A DNA stretch of 64,000 nucleotides from assembly GCF_002205645.1 (NCBI RefSeq), contig NZ_NIOF01000021.1:1-64000 (forward strand). Direction: 5' to 3'. Below, piece after piece: positions 42,684-53,345 of this stretch; positions within the stretch are counted from its first letter, which is position 1, and the number at the start of each line of letters is the position of its first letter. The notes under the pieces are model-generated. The model made no database searches. It saw nothing but the letters and a program-made list of their open reading frames with translations, and was not told where the DNA came from. Position numbers and translations under genes: made by a program. Source of the DNA: Roseateles aquatilis. GTDB taxonomy: Bacteria; Pseudomonadota; Gammaproteobacteria; Burkholderiales; Burkholderiaceae_C.

Positions 42684-42889
42684 GCGGGACGACGCGGACA
42701 GTGCTCCGCGTCAAGCGCTCATATGGCCCAAGGCCATGGATCGGTCGATGTTTCGACGCGGTTTGAGCTTGAACGCGAAAGGGCCACCCTGTGACCTGAC
42801 CGCATCGGTTGGATCGATGTCCAACGCCGCGGGTTCAGTTCGAAGAGGGGGCCCTTCCACATCCGGCGTCGCGGCTCGCGACGCTGGCT

Positions 42890-43141
42890 TTACTTCAGCC
42901 CTTCCACCAGATCGATGTAGTTCTGCATCGCCTGGTCGCTGGTCTGGCCCTCGATGGCCTTCCAGGCGTCCCACTTGGCGCGGTTGACGAAGTCGGTCAT
43001 GCCGGGGCGGTCGCCGTCGGCGTCGCCGCTGGTGGCCTGCTTGAAGAGCGCATACAGCTTCAGCAGCGTCTGGTTGTCGGGGCGCTCGGGCAGGTTCTTG
43101 GAATCGGCGACGGCGGCTTCGAATTGGTCCTTGAGGCTCAT
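42890..43141 (-). CDS. acyl-CoA-binding protein
   Basis: Small four-helix protein of 83 residues that binds long-chain acyl-CoA in the cytoplasm. The ACBP fingerprint is clear: FEAAVADSKNLPERPDNQTLLKLYALFKQAT, then GDRPGMTDFVNRAKWDAWKAIEG. It is divergent from the wax ester synthase gene (116 bp apart), a sensible pairing since that enzyme consumes acyl-CoA. The 206 bp on its other side, up to the aminopeptidase gene, shows nothing recognisable. Confidence 0.93.
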   Translation of the reverse strand: MSLKDQFEAAVADSKNLPERPDNQTLLKLYALFKQATSGDADGDRPGMTDFVNRAKWDAWKAIEGQTSDQAMQNYIDLVEGLK

Positions 43142-43257
43142 GGAGGTCTCCCAGTGCGGTGAGCAGGCATCCCTGGTGACAATCGGGATGGACGGGCGCG
43201 ATATTACCCAGCCAGGGCCCGCCTTCCGTATGGGGTCGCCTCTCTAGAAGGCGCATC

Positions 43258-45054
43258 ATGCCCACCCGACGTCATCCATCCGCCCAGGAGATCGCATTGC
43301 CCACCCCTGCCGCCGCCGTCGCGCCGAGCCAGTCGTCCAAGCGCAAGGACGCCAGGCTGCCCAAGGACGCCAAGGCGTCAAAGAGCGCCAAGGCGCCCAA
43401 GGATGCCGAGGCCCGGCAACGCGGCAAGGCGTCCAAGGCCATCCAGTCCCTCAAGGCCGACAAGGCAGCCGGGACCGCCAAGTCCGACAGGGAGGCCGCG
43501 AAGACGCCTTCGACCGGCAAAGGCGCCGTGTTGCCGTCGGGCGCGGAGCCGATGTCCAAGGTCGACACGGCGTGGCTGCGCCTGGACACCGAGGCCAACC
43601 GGATGGTCATCCACGGCATCCTGTTCCTGAAGCCGGCGATCCAGCTGGACGCCGTCCGCGCGCGCGTCGCCGAACGGCTGCTGCGTTTTCCTCGCTTCCG
43701 CCAGCGTGTCGTCGAGCACGGGGACAGCGCGCACTGGGTCGAGGATCAAGGCGTCGACATCGCGCATCACGTCGTGGCGGAGCGCCTGCCCCGGCGGCGT
43801 GGCCTGTCACGGGAACGGGCGCTGCAGGACCGCCTCGCCGACCTGGCGGCCCAGCCGCTGGCGGCTGACCGTCCCCTGTGGATGCTGCATCTGATCGAGG
43901 ACTATGACGGCGGCAGCGCGCTCGTCGCACGCGTGCACCATTGCATCGCCGACGGCATCGCGCTGATCGCCGTGATGCTGTCGATCACCGATGGCGGGAT
44001 CGAGCCGCCCATGCCGAAGGCGACGAAAAAGGGCGCCAGGGTGGCCGCGGCCACGGTCGACGCGGAGCCGGAATGGCTTGCCGATGCGATGGTCAAGCCG
44101 ATCAACGCGTGGACCGTGCGCGAGATCCAGCGGATGCGCCCGATCGAGGGCGCGGACGACGGTGAAGCCACGGGACGTGCCAAGGGCGCCAAGGGAGCGA
44201 ACGACGCCAGGGCCGCGAATGGCGCGACCGGTGGAAAACGCGCCAAGGCCGGCGCCGAGCCCGCGGACGTGTCGCCGGCCGATCGTCTCGGCAAGCAGGT
44301 GCTGAAGGACGCCGCCGCATTGATCGAGGCGCCCGATGACGCGAAGACCCGGCTCAAGGGCAAGGCGGGCCGCGCCAAGCGCGTCGCCTGGGGACCGGCG
44401 CTGGCGCTGGACGCGGTGAAGGCGGTGGGCAAGTCGCTGAACGTGTCGGTGAACGATGTGCTGCTGGGTTGCGTGGCCGGCGCGATCGGTGCCTACCTGC
44501 GCGCGCACGGCGACGACACGCGCGGGCAGGAGATCCGCGCGCTGGTGCCCGTCAATCTGCGTCCGCTGGAGAGCGCCTGGCAATTGGGCAACCGCTTCGG
44601 CATGGTGCCGCTGCCGCTGCCGGTGGGCATCGCCAATCCGGTCAAGCGGCTCTACGCGGTGCACGCGCAGACGCAGGCGCTCAAGCAAAGCCTGCGTCCC
44701 GCATTGGCGCTGGGGTTGCTGGCGGCGTCGGGCAGCGTCGAGAAGGCCGCGCAGCGCGCGATGCTCAAGACGCTGTCCCGCAAGGCGACCGCGATGATGA
44801 CCAACGTGCCAGGGCCGACGCAGCCGCTGGGCTTCTGCGGCGCGACGGTGGACCGGGTGATGTTCTGGGCGCCGCAGGCCGGCGACATGAGCCTGGGCGT
44901 CAGCATCCTGACCTATGCCGGCCAGGTGCAGTTCGGCCTGATCGCCGACGCGGGCCTGTGCCCGGATCCTGAGCGCATCGTGGCCCACTTCGAGCCGCAG
45001 TTCCAGCAACTGCTGGACCTCGCGCTGATGCTGCCGTGGGAGGCCGAAGCCTGA
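43258..45054 (+). CDS. wax ester synthase / diacylglycerol acyltransferase with lysine-rich N-terminal tail
   Basis: Makes wax esters or triacylglycerol from acyl-CoA for storage lipid. The protein has 598 residues. The catalytic motif HHCIADG is at 227-233; other family blocks are PRFRQRVVEH, PLWMLHLIEDY, NDVLLGCVAGAIGAYLRAHG, VPVNLRP and NVPGPTQPLGFCGATVDRVMFWAP. Two unusual parts: residues about 27-92 are Lys/Ala-rich (KRKDARLPKDAKASKSAKAP and similar), and a second Ala/Gly/Lys insert lies before the C-terminal half. About 470 residues is usual for the family. Confidence 0.9.
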   Translation: MPTRRHPSAQEIALPTPAAAVAPSQSSKRKDARLPKDAKASKSAKAPKDAEARQRGKASKAIQSLKADKAAGTAKSDREAAKTPSTGKGAVLPSGAEPMSKVDTAWLRLDTEANRMVIHGILFLKPAIQLDAVRARVAERLLRFPRFRQRVVEHGDSAHWVEDQGVDIAHHVVAERLPRRRGLSRERALQDRLADLAAQPLAADRPLWMLHLIEDYDGGSALVARVHHCIADGIALIAVMLSITDGGIEPPMPKATKKGARVAAATVDAEPEWLADAMVKPINAWTVREIQRMRPIEGADDGEATGRAKGAKGANDARAANGATGGKRAKAGAEPADVSPADRLGKQVLKDAAALIEAPDDAKTRLKGKAGRAKRVAWGPALALDAVKAVGKSLNVSVNDVLLGCVAGAIGAYLRAHGDDTRGQEIRALVPVNLRPLESAWQLGNRFGMVPLPLPVGIANPVKRLYAVHAQTQALKQSLRPALALGLLAASGSVEKAAQRAMLKTLSRKATAMMTNVPGPTQPLGFCGATVDRVMFWAPQAGDMSLGVSILTYAGQVQFGLIADAGLCPDPERIVAHFEPQFQQLLDLALMLPWEAEA

Positions 45055-45162
45055 AGCGGGCCAGCACGCCGGACCCGGCGTCGCGAAGGCCGCCGCGGGC
45101 GAAAATCTGCCAGTCCGGCCGGGCGCCCTCGCCGAGCCCGCGCGGGCATCGCGCGGCGCACC

Positions 45163-45196
45163 ATGAAGCACGCCGCCCGAGGGCGGCGTGCTTCAT
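45163..45196. terminator. bidirectional hairpin between convergent genes
   Basis: Perfect 15-bp stem (ATGAAGCACGCCGCC with its complement) and a 4-nt loop CGAG, between the convergent wax ester synthase and small secreted-protein genes. No T-run follows, so termination strength is uncertain. Confidence 0.65.
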
Positions 45197-45236
45197 CCCT
45201 TCATCGCGTCGATCCGGAGCGGACCGACGCGGGATC

Positions 45237-45569
45237 TCACTTGCTGGCGGACTTGGCGGCTGCCTTCGGACGGCCGGCGGCGGTCGGGTAGGCATGCATG
45301 ACGCGGACCGGGTCGGCGCTGGCCAGGTACTCGACGTACTGGCTCTCGGCGCAGGCCAGCGACTTGCCGTCCTGCGCTTCGCCGCGGTACTCGCCCTTGC
45401 TGTAGACGAAGCGGTACTCGTCCGCGGCGGCCGGCGCGTCGAACTTGACGGTGTTCTTGGCGGCGCATTCGGCGCGCAGCGCCTTGGCGTCGGCGTTCTC
45501 TTGGGTCGCGGCTTGCGCCAGCGGGGCGATCAGGGCCAGGACGGCGGCGGCGGTCAGGATGCGCTTCAT
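45237..45569 (-). CDS. small secreted protein, function unknown
   Basis: Protein of 110 residues with a cleavable signal peptide (MKRILTAAAVLALIAPLAQA-ATQEN). The mature part has three cysteines (LRAECAAKN, KSLACAES) and a segment VKFDAPAAADEYRFVYSKGE suggestive of a beta-rich periplasmic domain; the end is Lys/Ala/Ser-rich. Not recognised as a named family. It stands alone, convergent with the wax ester synthase gene. Confidence 0.72.
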   Translation of the reverse strand: MKRILTAAAVLALIAPLAQAATQENADAKALRAECAAKNTVKFDAPAAADEYRFVYSKGEYRGEAQDGKSLACAESQYVEYLASADPVRVMHAYPTAAGRPKAAAKSASK

Positions 45570-45748
45570 GGGGTCACTCCCTCGGGGCGTGTGTTGAATC
45601 GATATCCCTAGCTTATAGGGTTGCTTTTTTCGTCGCCAACCGCGAGTGCGGGGTCCGGCTTCGCACGACTTCAGGGTTTGTGCCGAGGAGCGGCGGCGGC
45701 CTTGGTGCTATCCGTGCGCGCTCCCTGTCAGGCCGGCGCGGCAGGGGG

Positions 45749-46423
45749 TCAGGCGGCGCCGGCGCCCGTGTCCGGCTGGTACTTGCCGGCCAACTGGAAC
45801 AGGTGGTCGCGCGAGCTCGGCTCCAGGTAGGGCAGCAGCAGGCCCAGCACGTGAAAGGCGCCGCGCATCAGCGCCTCGCCGGCGCGCTCGGGCTCGAGCG
45901 CGTTGCGCGGATCGCGCACGTATTCGAAGCTGAGCCAGTAGCTCAGCAGCACCACCATCGCGTTGGCCGTCGGCACCGCCTCGCGCACCTGCATCGTCAG
46001 CGCGCCGCTTTGCTGCAGCCCGCTGAGCATGCCCACCATCGCCTGCGTCTTGTGCGCCAGCACGTTCTGGAAATGCGTTTCCAGCCGGCGGTTCTTGGAC
46101 AGCAGGTCGTTCAGGTCGCGGTAGAGGAAACGGTGTTGCCAGATCAGCTCGAACAGCATGTGGAAGAACAGCCAGGCGTCCTCCACGTTGCGGACGTTGT
46201 CCACGGCCCCGAGCAGCTCGGACAACGCGCGCTCGTAGCGGTTGAACAGCGCGTTGATCAGCTCGTCCTTGGCCGGATAGTGGTAGTACAGATTGCCGGG
46301 CGAGATGCCGAGCTCCGCGGAAATCAGCGTGGTCGAGACGTTCGGCTCGCCGAAGCGATTGAAGAGGTCCAGCGTGACTTCGAGGATCCGTTCGGCGGTG
46401 CGGCGCGGCTTCTTGGTGGCCAT
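45749..46423 (-). CDS. TetR-family transcriptional regulator
   Basis: Regulator of 224 residues. The N-terminal helix-turn-helix is RRTAERILEVTLDLFNRFGEPNVSTTLISAELGISPGNLYYHYPAKDELI (about 7-56). The C-terminal ligand domain, with ELIWQHRFLYRDLNDLLSKNRRLETHFQNVL, is of the type seen in betaproteobacterial regulators linked to lipid or envelope genes. It is divergent from the ABC exporter operon with 81 bp between start codons, so it may control that exporter. Ligand unknown. Confidence 0.9.
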   Translation of the reverse strand: MATKKPRRTAERILEVTLDLFNRFGEPNVSTTLISAELGISPGNLYYHYPAKDELINALFNRYERALSELLGAVDNVRNVEDAWLFFHMLFELIWQHRFLYRDLNDLLSKNRRLETHFQNVLAHKTQAMVGMLSGLQQSGALTMQVREAVPTANAMVVLLSYWLSFEYVRDPRNALEPERAGEALMRGAFHVLGLLLPYLEPSSRDHLFQLAGKYQPDTGAGAA

Positions 46424-46504
46424 GGCGAGGGAGGCGGGTGTGGCGGCATTCTGTCATGCCCCCAGGCGGGCGCGGGACGAGGCCGCTGCCTACAATCGCC
46501 GCCC

Positions 46505-47481
<977 letters not shown>

Positions 47482-47485
<4 letters not shown>

Positions 47486-48264
47486 GCGCGAGCCACTTCC
47501 CCATCCGCCTGGAGGGCGCGCGCCCGCTGTTCTACAAGGAAGTGCTGCGCTTCTGGAAGGTCGGCTTCCAGACCGTCGGCGCCCCGGTGCTGACCGCGGT
47601 GCTGTACCTGCTGGTCTTCGGTCACGTGCTGGAGGACCACGTCAAGGTCTACGGTACCGTGGGCTACACCAGCTTCCTGATCCCGGGCCTGGTGATGATG
47701 AGCGTGTTGCAGAACGCCTTCGCCAACAGCTCGTCCTCGCTGATCCAGAGCAAGATCACCGGCAACCTGGTGTTCCTGCTGGTCACGCCGCTGTCGCACT
47801 GGGCCTGGTTCCTGGCCTACGTGGGCGCGTCCGTCGTGCGCGGGCTGATGGTGGGCGCGGGCGTGTTCGCCGCGACCGTCTGGTTCTCGCCGCCAGGCAT
47901 GGCCAATCCGCTGTGGGTACTGGCCTTCGCGGTGCTGGGCGCCGGCCTGATGGGCACGTTGGGCCTGATCGCCGGCCTGTGGGCGGAGAAATTCGACCAG
48001 ATGGCCGCCTTCCAGAACTTCATCGTGATGCCGATGACCTTCCTGTCCGGCGTCTTCTATTCGGTGCATTCGCTGCCGTCGTTCTGGCAGGGCGTGAGCC
48101 ACCTGAATCCGTTCTTCTACATGATCGACGGCTTCCGCCACGGCTTCTTCGGCGTCAGCGACGCGTCGCCGTGGATCAGCCTGGGCGTGGTGGCGATCGC
48201 CTTCGCGATCGTCGCGGCCATCGCGCTGGAGCTGCTGCGCCGCGGCTACAAGATTCGCCATTGA
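47482..48264 (+). CDS. ABC-2 type exporter, permease
   Basis: Inner-membrane protein of 260 residues with six hydrophobic segments. The ABC-2 motif near the C-terminal half is FIVMPMTFLSGVFYSVHSLPSFWQGVSHLNPFFYMIDGFR, typical of NodJ/DrrB-like permeases. Translationally coupled to the ATPase gene (ATGA overlap). A GC-rich hairpin follows. Confidence 0.92.
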
Positions 48265-48289
48265 CCCGCCATTGAGACGACCCCGCGGG

Positions 48290-48330
48290 CGCCGTCCCGC
48301 GCGGCGCTGAAAACGCCGCGCGGGGCGCCG
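48290..48330 (+). terminator. GC-rich hairpin after the exporter operon
   Basis: Stem of 11 bp (CCCGCGCGGCG, 48296-48306, with its complement at 48314-48324) and loop CTGAAAA, extended by outer GC pairs. No T-run. It separates the exporter genes from bolA. Confidence 0.55.
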
Positions 48331-48363
48331 CCCGAAATGCCCCGAGTAGAATCCCGACCCATC

Positions 48364-48630
48364 ATGGCCGATCCGACCCCCGAAGAAGTTCAGAACTACA
48401 TCGCCCAAGGGCTCGCCTGCAGCGAGCTGCAGGTCGAGGGCGACGGGCGTCATTTCTTCGCCACCATCGTGTCGGCCGAGTTCGACGGCCTGAGCCGGAT
48501 CAAGCGCCACCAGCGCGTGTACCAGGCCCTGGGCGACCGCATGCGCGAGCAGATCCACGCGCTGTCCATGAAGACCCTGACCCCCGACGAATGGGCGCGG
48601 CAAGGCTCGGCCCTGCATCACCATTCCTGA
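48364..48630 (+). CDS. BolA family protein (IbaG-like)
   Basis: Protein of 88 residues. The BolA fold is marked by VQNYIAQGLACSELQVEGDGRHFFATIVSAEFDGLSRIKRHQRVYQAL. Such proteins act with monothiol glutaredoxins in iron-sulfur cluster handling. ATG at 48364 rather than an upstream frame, which adds only a few residues. It sits between an ABC exporter and hisG; murA, which often lies here in Burkholderiales, is absent. Confidence 0.9.
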   Translation: MADPTPEEVQNYIAQGLACSELQVEGDGRHFFATIVSAEFDGLSRIKRHQRVYQALGDRMREQIHALSMKTLTPDEWARQGSALHHHS

Positions 48631-48632
48631 CA

Positions 48633-48657
48633 GCCACCCGGCTTCGCGGCGGGTGGC
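48633..48657 (+). terminator. stem-loop after bolA
   Basis: Eight-bp stem GCCACCCG/CGGGTGGC with a 9-nt loop, 3 nt after the bolA stop codon. No T-run follows. It may separate bolA from the his operon. Confidence 0.5.
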
Positions 48658-48746
48658 GGTGTGGCGCCGTCCGGTGAACCCGCTGCCGTCCCGCTGAACA
48701 GCCCGAGCGCTCCGCGTCCGGAGCGCGCGTTCAACGAGGACATCGC

Positions 48747-49406
48747 ATGATCACCCTGGCACTTTCCAAGGGCCGCATCTTCGAAGAGACCCTGCCGCTG
48801 CTCGCGGCGGCCGGCATCCAGGTGCTGGAAGATCCGGACAGCTCGCGCAAGCTGATCCTCCCGACCAATCAGGATGCCGTCCGTGTCGTGCTCGTGCGCG
48901 CCACCGACGTGCCGACCTACGTCGAGTACGGCGGCGCCGACCTCGGCGTGGTCGGCCGCGACGTGCTGATCGAGCACGGCGGGGCCGGCCTCTACCAGCC
49001 GCTGGACCTGCGCATCGCCACGTGCCGCATGAGCGTCGCGGTGCGCGACGACTTCGACTACGAGAACGCCGTCCGCCAGGGATCGCGCATCCGCGTCGCC
49101 ACCAAGTACACCGGCATCGCGCGCCAGCATTTCGCCGACAAGGGCGTGCACGTCGACCTGATCAAGCTCTACGGCTCCATGGAGCTGGCGCCGCTGACCG
49201 GCCTGGCCGACGCCATCGTCGACCTGGTCTCCACCGGCAGCACGCTCAAGGCCAACCGGCTGGTCGAGGTGGAGCGGATCATGGACATCTCGTCGCGGCT
49301 GGTGGTGAACCAGGCGGCGCTCAAGCTCAAGCGCGATGCGCTCAAGCCGCTGATCGACGCCATCGCGTCGGCGGTCCCGTCGTCCGACGTCGCCGTCACC
49401 GCCTGA
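48747..49406 (+). CDS. hisG: ATP phosphoribosyltransferase, short form
   Basis: First step of histidine synthesis, joining ATP and PRPP. Its 219 residues are the short HisG form, which lacks the regulatory domain and needs HisZ (not in this window). Motifs: [50 protein letters not shown] (written here as [10 protein letters not shown]) and [18 protein letters not shown], the PRPP-binding loop. First gene of the his operon; hisD follows after 13 bp. Confidence 0.96.
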   Translation: MITLALSKGRIFEETLPLLAAAGIQVLEDPDSSRKLILPTNQDAVRVVLVRATDVPTYVEYGGADLGVVGRDVLIEHGGAGLYQPLDLRIATCRMSVAVRDDFDYENAVRQGSRIRVATKYTGIARQHFADKGVHVDLIKLYGSMELAPLTGLADAIVDLVSTGSTLKANRLVEVERIMDISSRLVVNQAALKLKRDALKPLIDAIASAVPSSDVAVTA

Positions 49407-49419
49407 TCGGGAGCCCGCC

Positions 49420-50781
49420 ATGCTGAACCTTCGCACCCTGCGCACGGCCGACGCCGACTTCGACGCCCAGTTCCAGCGCGTGCTGCACTGGTCCGCCGAG
49501 ACCGACGCGGCGATCGAATCACGCGTCGCCGAGATCCTGGCCGACGTCCGCGCGCGCGGCGATGCCGCGGTCCTCGACTACACGGCGCGCTTCGACGGCC
49601 TGCGGGCTGAATCGTTGCAGGCGCTGGAACTGACCCGCGGCGAGCTGAAGGCTGCCTTCGACGGCCTGCCCGCCGAGCAGGCGAGGGCGCTGACCCAGGC
49701 CGCCGAGCGTGTGCGCCGCTATCACGAACGCCAGAAGCAGGCCAACGGCGAGAGCTGGAGCTACCGCGACGAGGACGGCACCTTGCTCGGCCAGAAGGTG
49801 ACGCCGCTGGATCGCGTCGGCATCTACGTGCCGGGCGGCAAGGCGGCGTATCCGTCGAGCGTGCTGATGAACGCGATCCCGGCGCAGGTCGCCGGCGTGG
49901 GCGAGATCATCATGGTCGTGCCCACGCCGGTGCGCGGCAGCGTGGCCACCGGCGGCACGGGCGGTGGCGGCTCCTCCGACAAGGGCGAGCGCAACGAGCT
50001 GGTGCTGGCGGCGGCCTACGTCGCGGGCGTGCACCGCGCGTTCACCATCGGCGGCGCGCAGGCGGTCGCGGCGCTGGCGTACGGCACCGCGACGGTGCCG
50101 CGGGTCGACAAGATCACCGGCCCCGGCAACGCCTATGTCGCCAGCGCCAAGAAGCATGTCTTCGGGCAGGTGGGCATCGACATGATCGCGGGCCCGAGCG
50201 AGATCCTGGTCCTGGCCGACGGCACCACGCCGCCGGACTGGGTCGCGATGGACCTGTTCAGCCAGGCCGAGCACGACGAGATGGCGCAGAGCATCCTCCT
50301 GTGCCCGGACGCCGGCTACATCGCCCAGGTGCGCGAGGCCATCGAGCGGCTGTTGCCGGGCATGCCGCGCCGGGACGTGATCCGCGCCTCGCTGGAAGGG
50401 CGGGGTGCGCTGATCCAGACGAAGTCCATGGAAGAGGCTTGCGAGATCAGCAACCGCATCGCCCCCGAGCACCTGGAGGTGTCCAGCAGCGAGCCGCACC
50501 GCTGGGAGCCGCTGTTGCGCCATGCCGGCGCCATCTTCCTGGGCGCGTACACCAGCGAGTCGCTGGGCGACTACTGCGCCGGTCCCAACCATGTGCTGCC
50601 CACGTCGGGCACGGCGCGTTTCTCGTCCCCGCTGGGCGTGTACGACTTCCAGAAGCGATCGAGCCTGATCGAGGTCAGCGAGGCGGGCGCGCAGGTCCTG
50701 GGCCCGATCGCCGCGACCCTGGCCTATGGCGAGGGGTTGCAGGCCCACGCGCAGGCGGCCGAGTTCCGCCTCAAGCGTTGA
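49420..50781 (+). CDS. hisD: histidinol dehydrogenase
   Basis: Last two oxidations of histidine synthesis, zinc- and NAD-dependent. 453 residues, slightly longer than usual because of a Gly-rich insert ([17 protein letters not shown]). Conserved segments: [66 protein letters not shown] and APEHLEV. Instead of hisC, an MCP gene and a toxin-antitoxin pair follow. Confidence 0.96.
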   Translation: MLNLRTLRTADADFDAQFQRVLHWSAETDAAIESRVAEILADVRARGDAAVLDYTARFDGLRAESLQALELTRGELKAAFDGLPAEQARALTQAAERVRRYHERQKQANGESWSYRDEDGTLLGQKVTPLDRVGIYVPGGKAAYPSSVLMNAIPAQVAGVGEIIMVVPTPVRGSVATGGTGGGGSSDKGERNELVLAAAYVAGVHRAFTIGGAQAVAALAYGTATVPRVDKITGPGNAYVASAKKHVFGQVGIDMIAGPSEILVLADGTTPPDWVAMDLFSQAEHDEMAQSILLCPDAGYIAQVREAIERLLPGMPRRDVIRASLEGRGALIQTKSMEEACEISNRIAPEHLEVSSSEPHRWEPLLRHAGAIFLGAYTSESLGDYCAGPNHVLPTSGTARFSSPLGVYDFQKRSSLIEVSEAGAQVLGPIAATLAYGEGLQAHAQAAEFRLKR

Positions 50782-50946
50782 CCCGCGCAAGGCCCCGGGT
50801 CGCCCTGATCCTGCTCCGTCCCAACCGACCGGTCCCCCACCTCACCACCAAGACAAGCTCCACGAAATCCACGTTGTTCCGCTGTTCGCCCGGTTGTGCG
50901 CAACGCTAGCATCGCCCGGCTTTCTCAATAACAAGGACGGCGAAGC

Positions 50947-52497
50947 ATGAAACTCTCTGATCTGCGCGTCGGCGTACGCATTTCGCTCGGGTTCGCGGCG
51001 GTGCTGCTGGCCACCGTCATCGTGGGCGTGGTGGCGATCACCCGCATGCAGGTGATCGAGGACAACGTGGAGGAGATGGGCTCCGACTGGATCCCGTCGA
51101 TCAACGCGGTCAATGCCTACCGGGGCCAGCTCAACGAGCTGCGCCGTGCCGAGATGGCGATGTGCCTCAAGGAGGTGGTCGTCGAGGTCGAGCAGGAGCA
51201 GGACCGCATCAAGACCCTGCGCGACAAGACCCTGCCGGCGCTGGCCAAGGCCTACGAGCCGCTGATCTCCTCGCCCGAGGAGGCCGCGCAGTGGAAGGAG
51301 GCGCAGGCGAAGTACGCCGTCTTCATCGCCCTGCAGGACAAGCTGATCGCCGCCCGCAAGGCCGGCAATCGCGGCGAGTACCAGTCCACCGTCAACAACG
51401 AGTCCGGCAAGGCCTTCGTCGACCTGGTCGAGACGATGCAGAAGCTGGTGGACATCAACACCGAAGGCGCGCGCGTCAGCGTGGAGGACGCGCGCAAGAC
51501 CTTCAAGGCGGTGCTCGTCACGATGGCCGTCGTGATCCTCGCGGCGCTCGCGGCCGGCACCGCGCTGGCGGTGTACCTGACCCGCAGCACGGTGCGGCCG
51601 CTGACGCAGATGGTCGACGTCGCGCGGCGCGTGGCCGAGGGCAATCTGGCCGTCGAGGTGGACACCTCGCGCAACGACGAGCTGGGCCAGCTCGCCCAGG
51701 CCTTGGCGGCGATGAAGACGGCGCTGAACCAGTCGCTGGTGGCGGTGCGCACCAGCGCCGAGAGCATCGCCATGTCCAGCGGCGAGGTCGCGGCCGGCAG
51801 CAGCGATCTCTCCGCCCGCACCGAGCAGATGGCCTCCAGCCTGGAGGAAACCTCCGCGACGATGCAGGCCCTGACCGACACCGTGCGCCAGAACGCCGAC
51901 GCGACGCGCCAGGCCAGCCAGCTCGCCGTCAGCGCCAGCGAGGTGGCGGACCGCGGTGGCGTCGTCGTCGCCGAGGTCGTCAACACGATGGACCAGATCA
52001 ATGTGGCGTCCCGCAAGATCGCCGACATCATCGGCACCATCGACGGGATCGCCTTCCAGACCAACATCCTGGCGCTGAACGCGGCGGTCGAGGCGGCCCG
52101 CGCCGGCGAGCAGGGCCGCGGCTTCGCGGTCGTGGCCGGCGAGGTGCGCTCGCTGGCGCAGCGCAGCGCCGAGGCCGCGCGCGAGATCAAGGCGCTGATC
52201 GGCTCCTCCGTCGAACGCGTCGACACCGGCGCCCGTCTGGTTGGCAACGCCGGCAACACGATGCGCGAGATCGTCAGCGCCGTGCAGCGCGTGACCGACA
52301 TCATTCAGGAGATCTCCTCCTCGACCCAGGAGCAGAGCACCAGCCTGATCGAAGTCGGCCAGGCGGTGCAGCGCCTGGACGAGGTGACCCAGCAGAACGC
52401 CGCGCTGGTCGAGGAATCGTCGGCCGCCTCGGAGTCGCTGCGCGAGCAGGCGGGCAGCCTGCGGCAGGTGGTGGCGCAGTTCCGGCTGCAGGACTGA
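50947..52497 (+). CDS. methyl-accepting chemotaxis protein
   Basis: Membrane chemoreceptor of 516 residues. TM1 at about 10-32, a four-helix-bundle periplasmic domain to about 188, TM2 at about 189-211, HAMP, then a signalling domain. The hairpin tip is [45 protein letters not shown]. No C-terminal CheR-docking pentapeptide. It interrupts the his operon between hisD and hisC, 165 bp after hisD. No flagellar-type promoter was seen. Ligand unknown. Confidence 0.94.
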   Translation: MKLSDLRVGVRISLGFAAVLLATVIVGVVAITRMQVIEDNVEEMGSDWIPSINAVNAYRGQLNELRRAEMAMCLKEVVVEVEQEQDRIKTLRDKTLPALAKAYEPLISSPEEAAQWKEAQAKYAVFIALQDKLIAARKAGNRGEYQSTVNNESGKAFVDLVETMQKLVDINTEGARVSVEDARKTFKAVLVTMAVVILAALAAGTALAVYLTRSTVRPLTQMVDVARRVAEGNLAVEVDTSRNDELGQLAQALAAMKTALNQSLVAVRTSAESIAMSSGEVAAGSSDLSARTEQMASSLEETSATMQALTDTVRQNADATRQASQLAVSASEVADRGGVVVAEVVNTMDQINVASRKIADIIGTIDGIAFQTNILALNAAVEAARAGEQGRGFAVVAGEVRSLAQRSAEAAREIKALIGSSVERVDTGARLVGNAGNTMREIVSAVQRVTDIIQEISSSTQEQSTSLIEVGQAVQRLDEVTQQNAALVEESSAASESLREQAGSLRQVVAQFRLQD

Positions 52498-52533
52498 CCC
52501 GCCGTTGCCCTTCGGCCATGAGGTGAATCAGGA

Positions 52534-52562
52534 CACGAAGTTCGTGCAACACGAACTTCGTG
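52534..52562. promoter_or_regulatory. operator of the toxin-antitoxin pair
   Basis: Two 13-bp palindromes, CACGAAGTTCGTG (52534-52546) and CACGAACTTCGTG (52550-52562), 3 bp apart, which together also form one large inverted repeat. The antitoxin start codon is 16 bp further on. This is the layout expected for cooperative ribbon-helix-helix repressors. Confidence 0.75.
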
Positions 52563-52578
52563 TTAGTCTGCGCCCCTC

Positions 52579-52797
52579 ATGAAGAACGTGACCGTCACCA
52601 TGGAAGACAGCGTCGCCGAGTGGGCGAGGCTGGAAGCGGCGCGGCGCAACACCAGCGTCTCGCGGCTCGTCGGCGAACTGCTCGCCGAGAAGATGCGCCA
52701 TGACGACGCGTACGAGCGGGCCCTGCAGGACTGGCTGCACCGCGAGCGGACCTGGGCCTCGGACGGTGCGTCCTATCCCGGGCGGGAGATCCTGTGA
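52579..52797 (+). CDS. ribbon-helix-helix antitoxin
   Basis: Protein of 72 residues. The N-terminal ribbon-helix-helix (KNVTVTMEDSVAEWARLEAARRNTSVSRLVGELLAEKM) binds DNA; the C-terminal part would cap the toxin. It overlaps the PIN-domain gene by 4 bp (GTGA), the classic antitoxin-first arrangement. Two palindromes directly upstream fit autorepression. Confidence 0.88.
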   Translation: MKNVTVTMEDSVAEWARLEAARRNTSVSRLVGELLAEKMRHDDAYERALQDWLHRERTWASDGASYPGREIL

Positions 52798-53345
52798 AGC
52801 GGGCCGCCACCGCGTCGTCGGTCTCGCCCGGCGAACCCGCGGCCTCGATCGCGTCGATCACGCTGACCGCGCCGGTCTTCGTCGACACCTCCGTGCTGAT
52901 CCTCAGCGAGGACGGCGCCGACCCCATCCGCCGCGAGCAGGTGATGCGCTGGCTCCGGCTGCTCTGGCAGCAACGGCTGGGCCGGGTGTCCAGCCAGGTG
53001 CTCAACGATTTCTACCGCGGCATCACCGCCCGCATCGCCCCGCCCATGCCCAACGGCGACGCGCGCGCCGAGGTGCGCCGTTACCAGCGCTGGGCGCCGT
53101 GGGCGATCGACCATGCGACGGTCGAGTCCGCCTGGTCGCTGGAGAGCCGCTTCGCGCTGCCCTATGCCGACGCGCTGATCGTCGCCGCCGCCAAGGCGCA
53201 GGGCTGCGAGACGCTGCTCAGCCTGACGCTGCCGCACGGCCAGCTGTACGACAGCATCGCCATCGTCGATCCGCTGCGCGCCTTGCCCGCGGGCGTCGAC
53301 GGCGCGTCGGTCCCCGTTTCCTCCTCCCAGGCAGTCGCCCCATGA
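52794..53345 (+). CDS. PIN-domain toxin (VapC-like ribonuclease)
   Basis: Predicted RNase of 183 residues. Acidic active-site residues: Asp31 in VFVDTSVLI, Asp72 in SSQVLNDFY, where most relatives have Glu, and Asp126 in LPYADALIVAAA. GTG start overlaps the antitoxin gene. The N-terminal 25 residues and a C-terminal tail of about 20 (VDGASVPVSSSQAVAP) exceed the usual size. Its stop overlaps the hisC start (ATGA), so hisC translation is coupled to the toxin gene. Confidence 0.86.
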   Translation: MKRAATASSVSPGEPAASIASITLTAPVFVDTSVLILSEDGADPIRREQVMRWLRLLWQQRLGRVSSQVLNDFYRGITARIAPPMPNGDARAEVRRYQRWAPWAIDHATVESAWSLESRFALPYADALIVAAAKAQGCETLLSLTLPHGQLYDSIAIVDPLRALPAGVDGASVPVSSSQAVAP

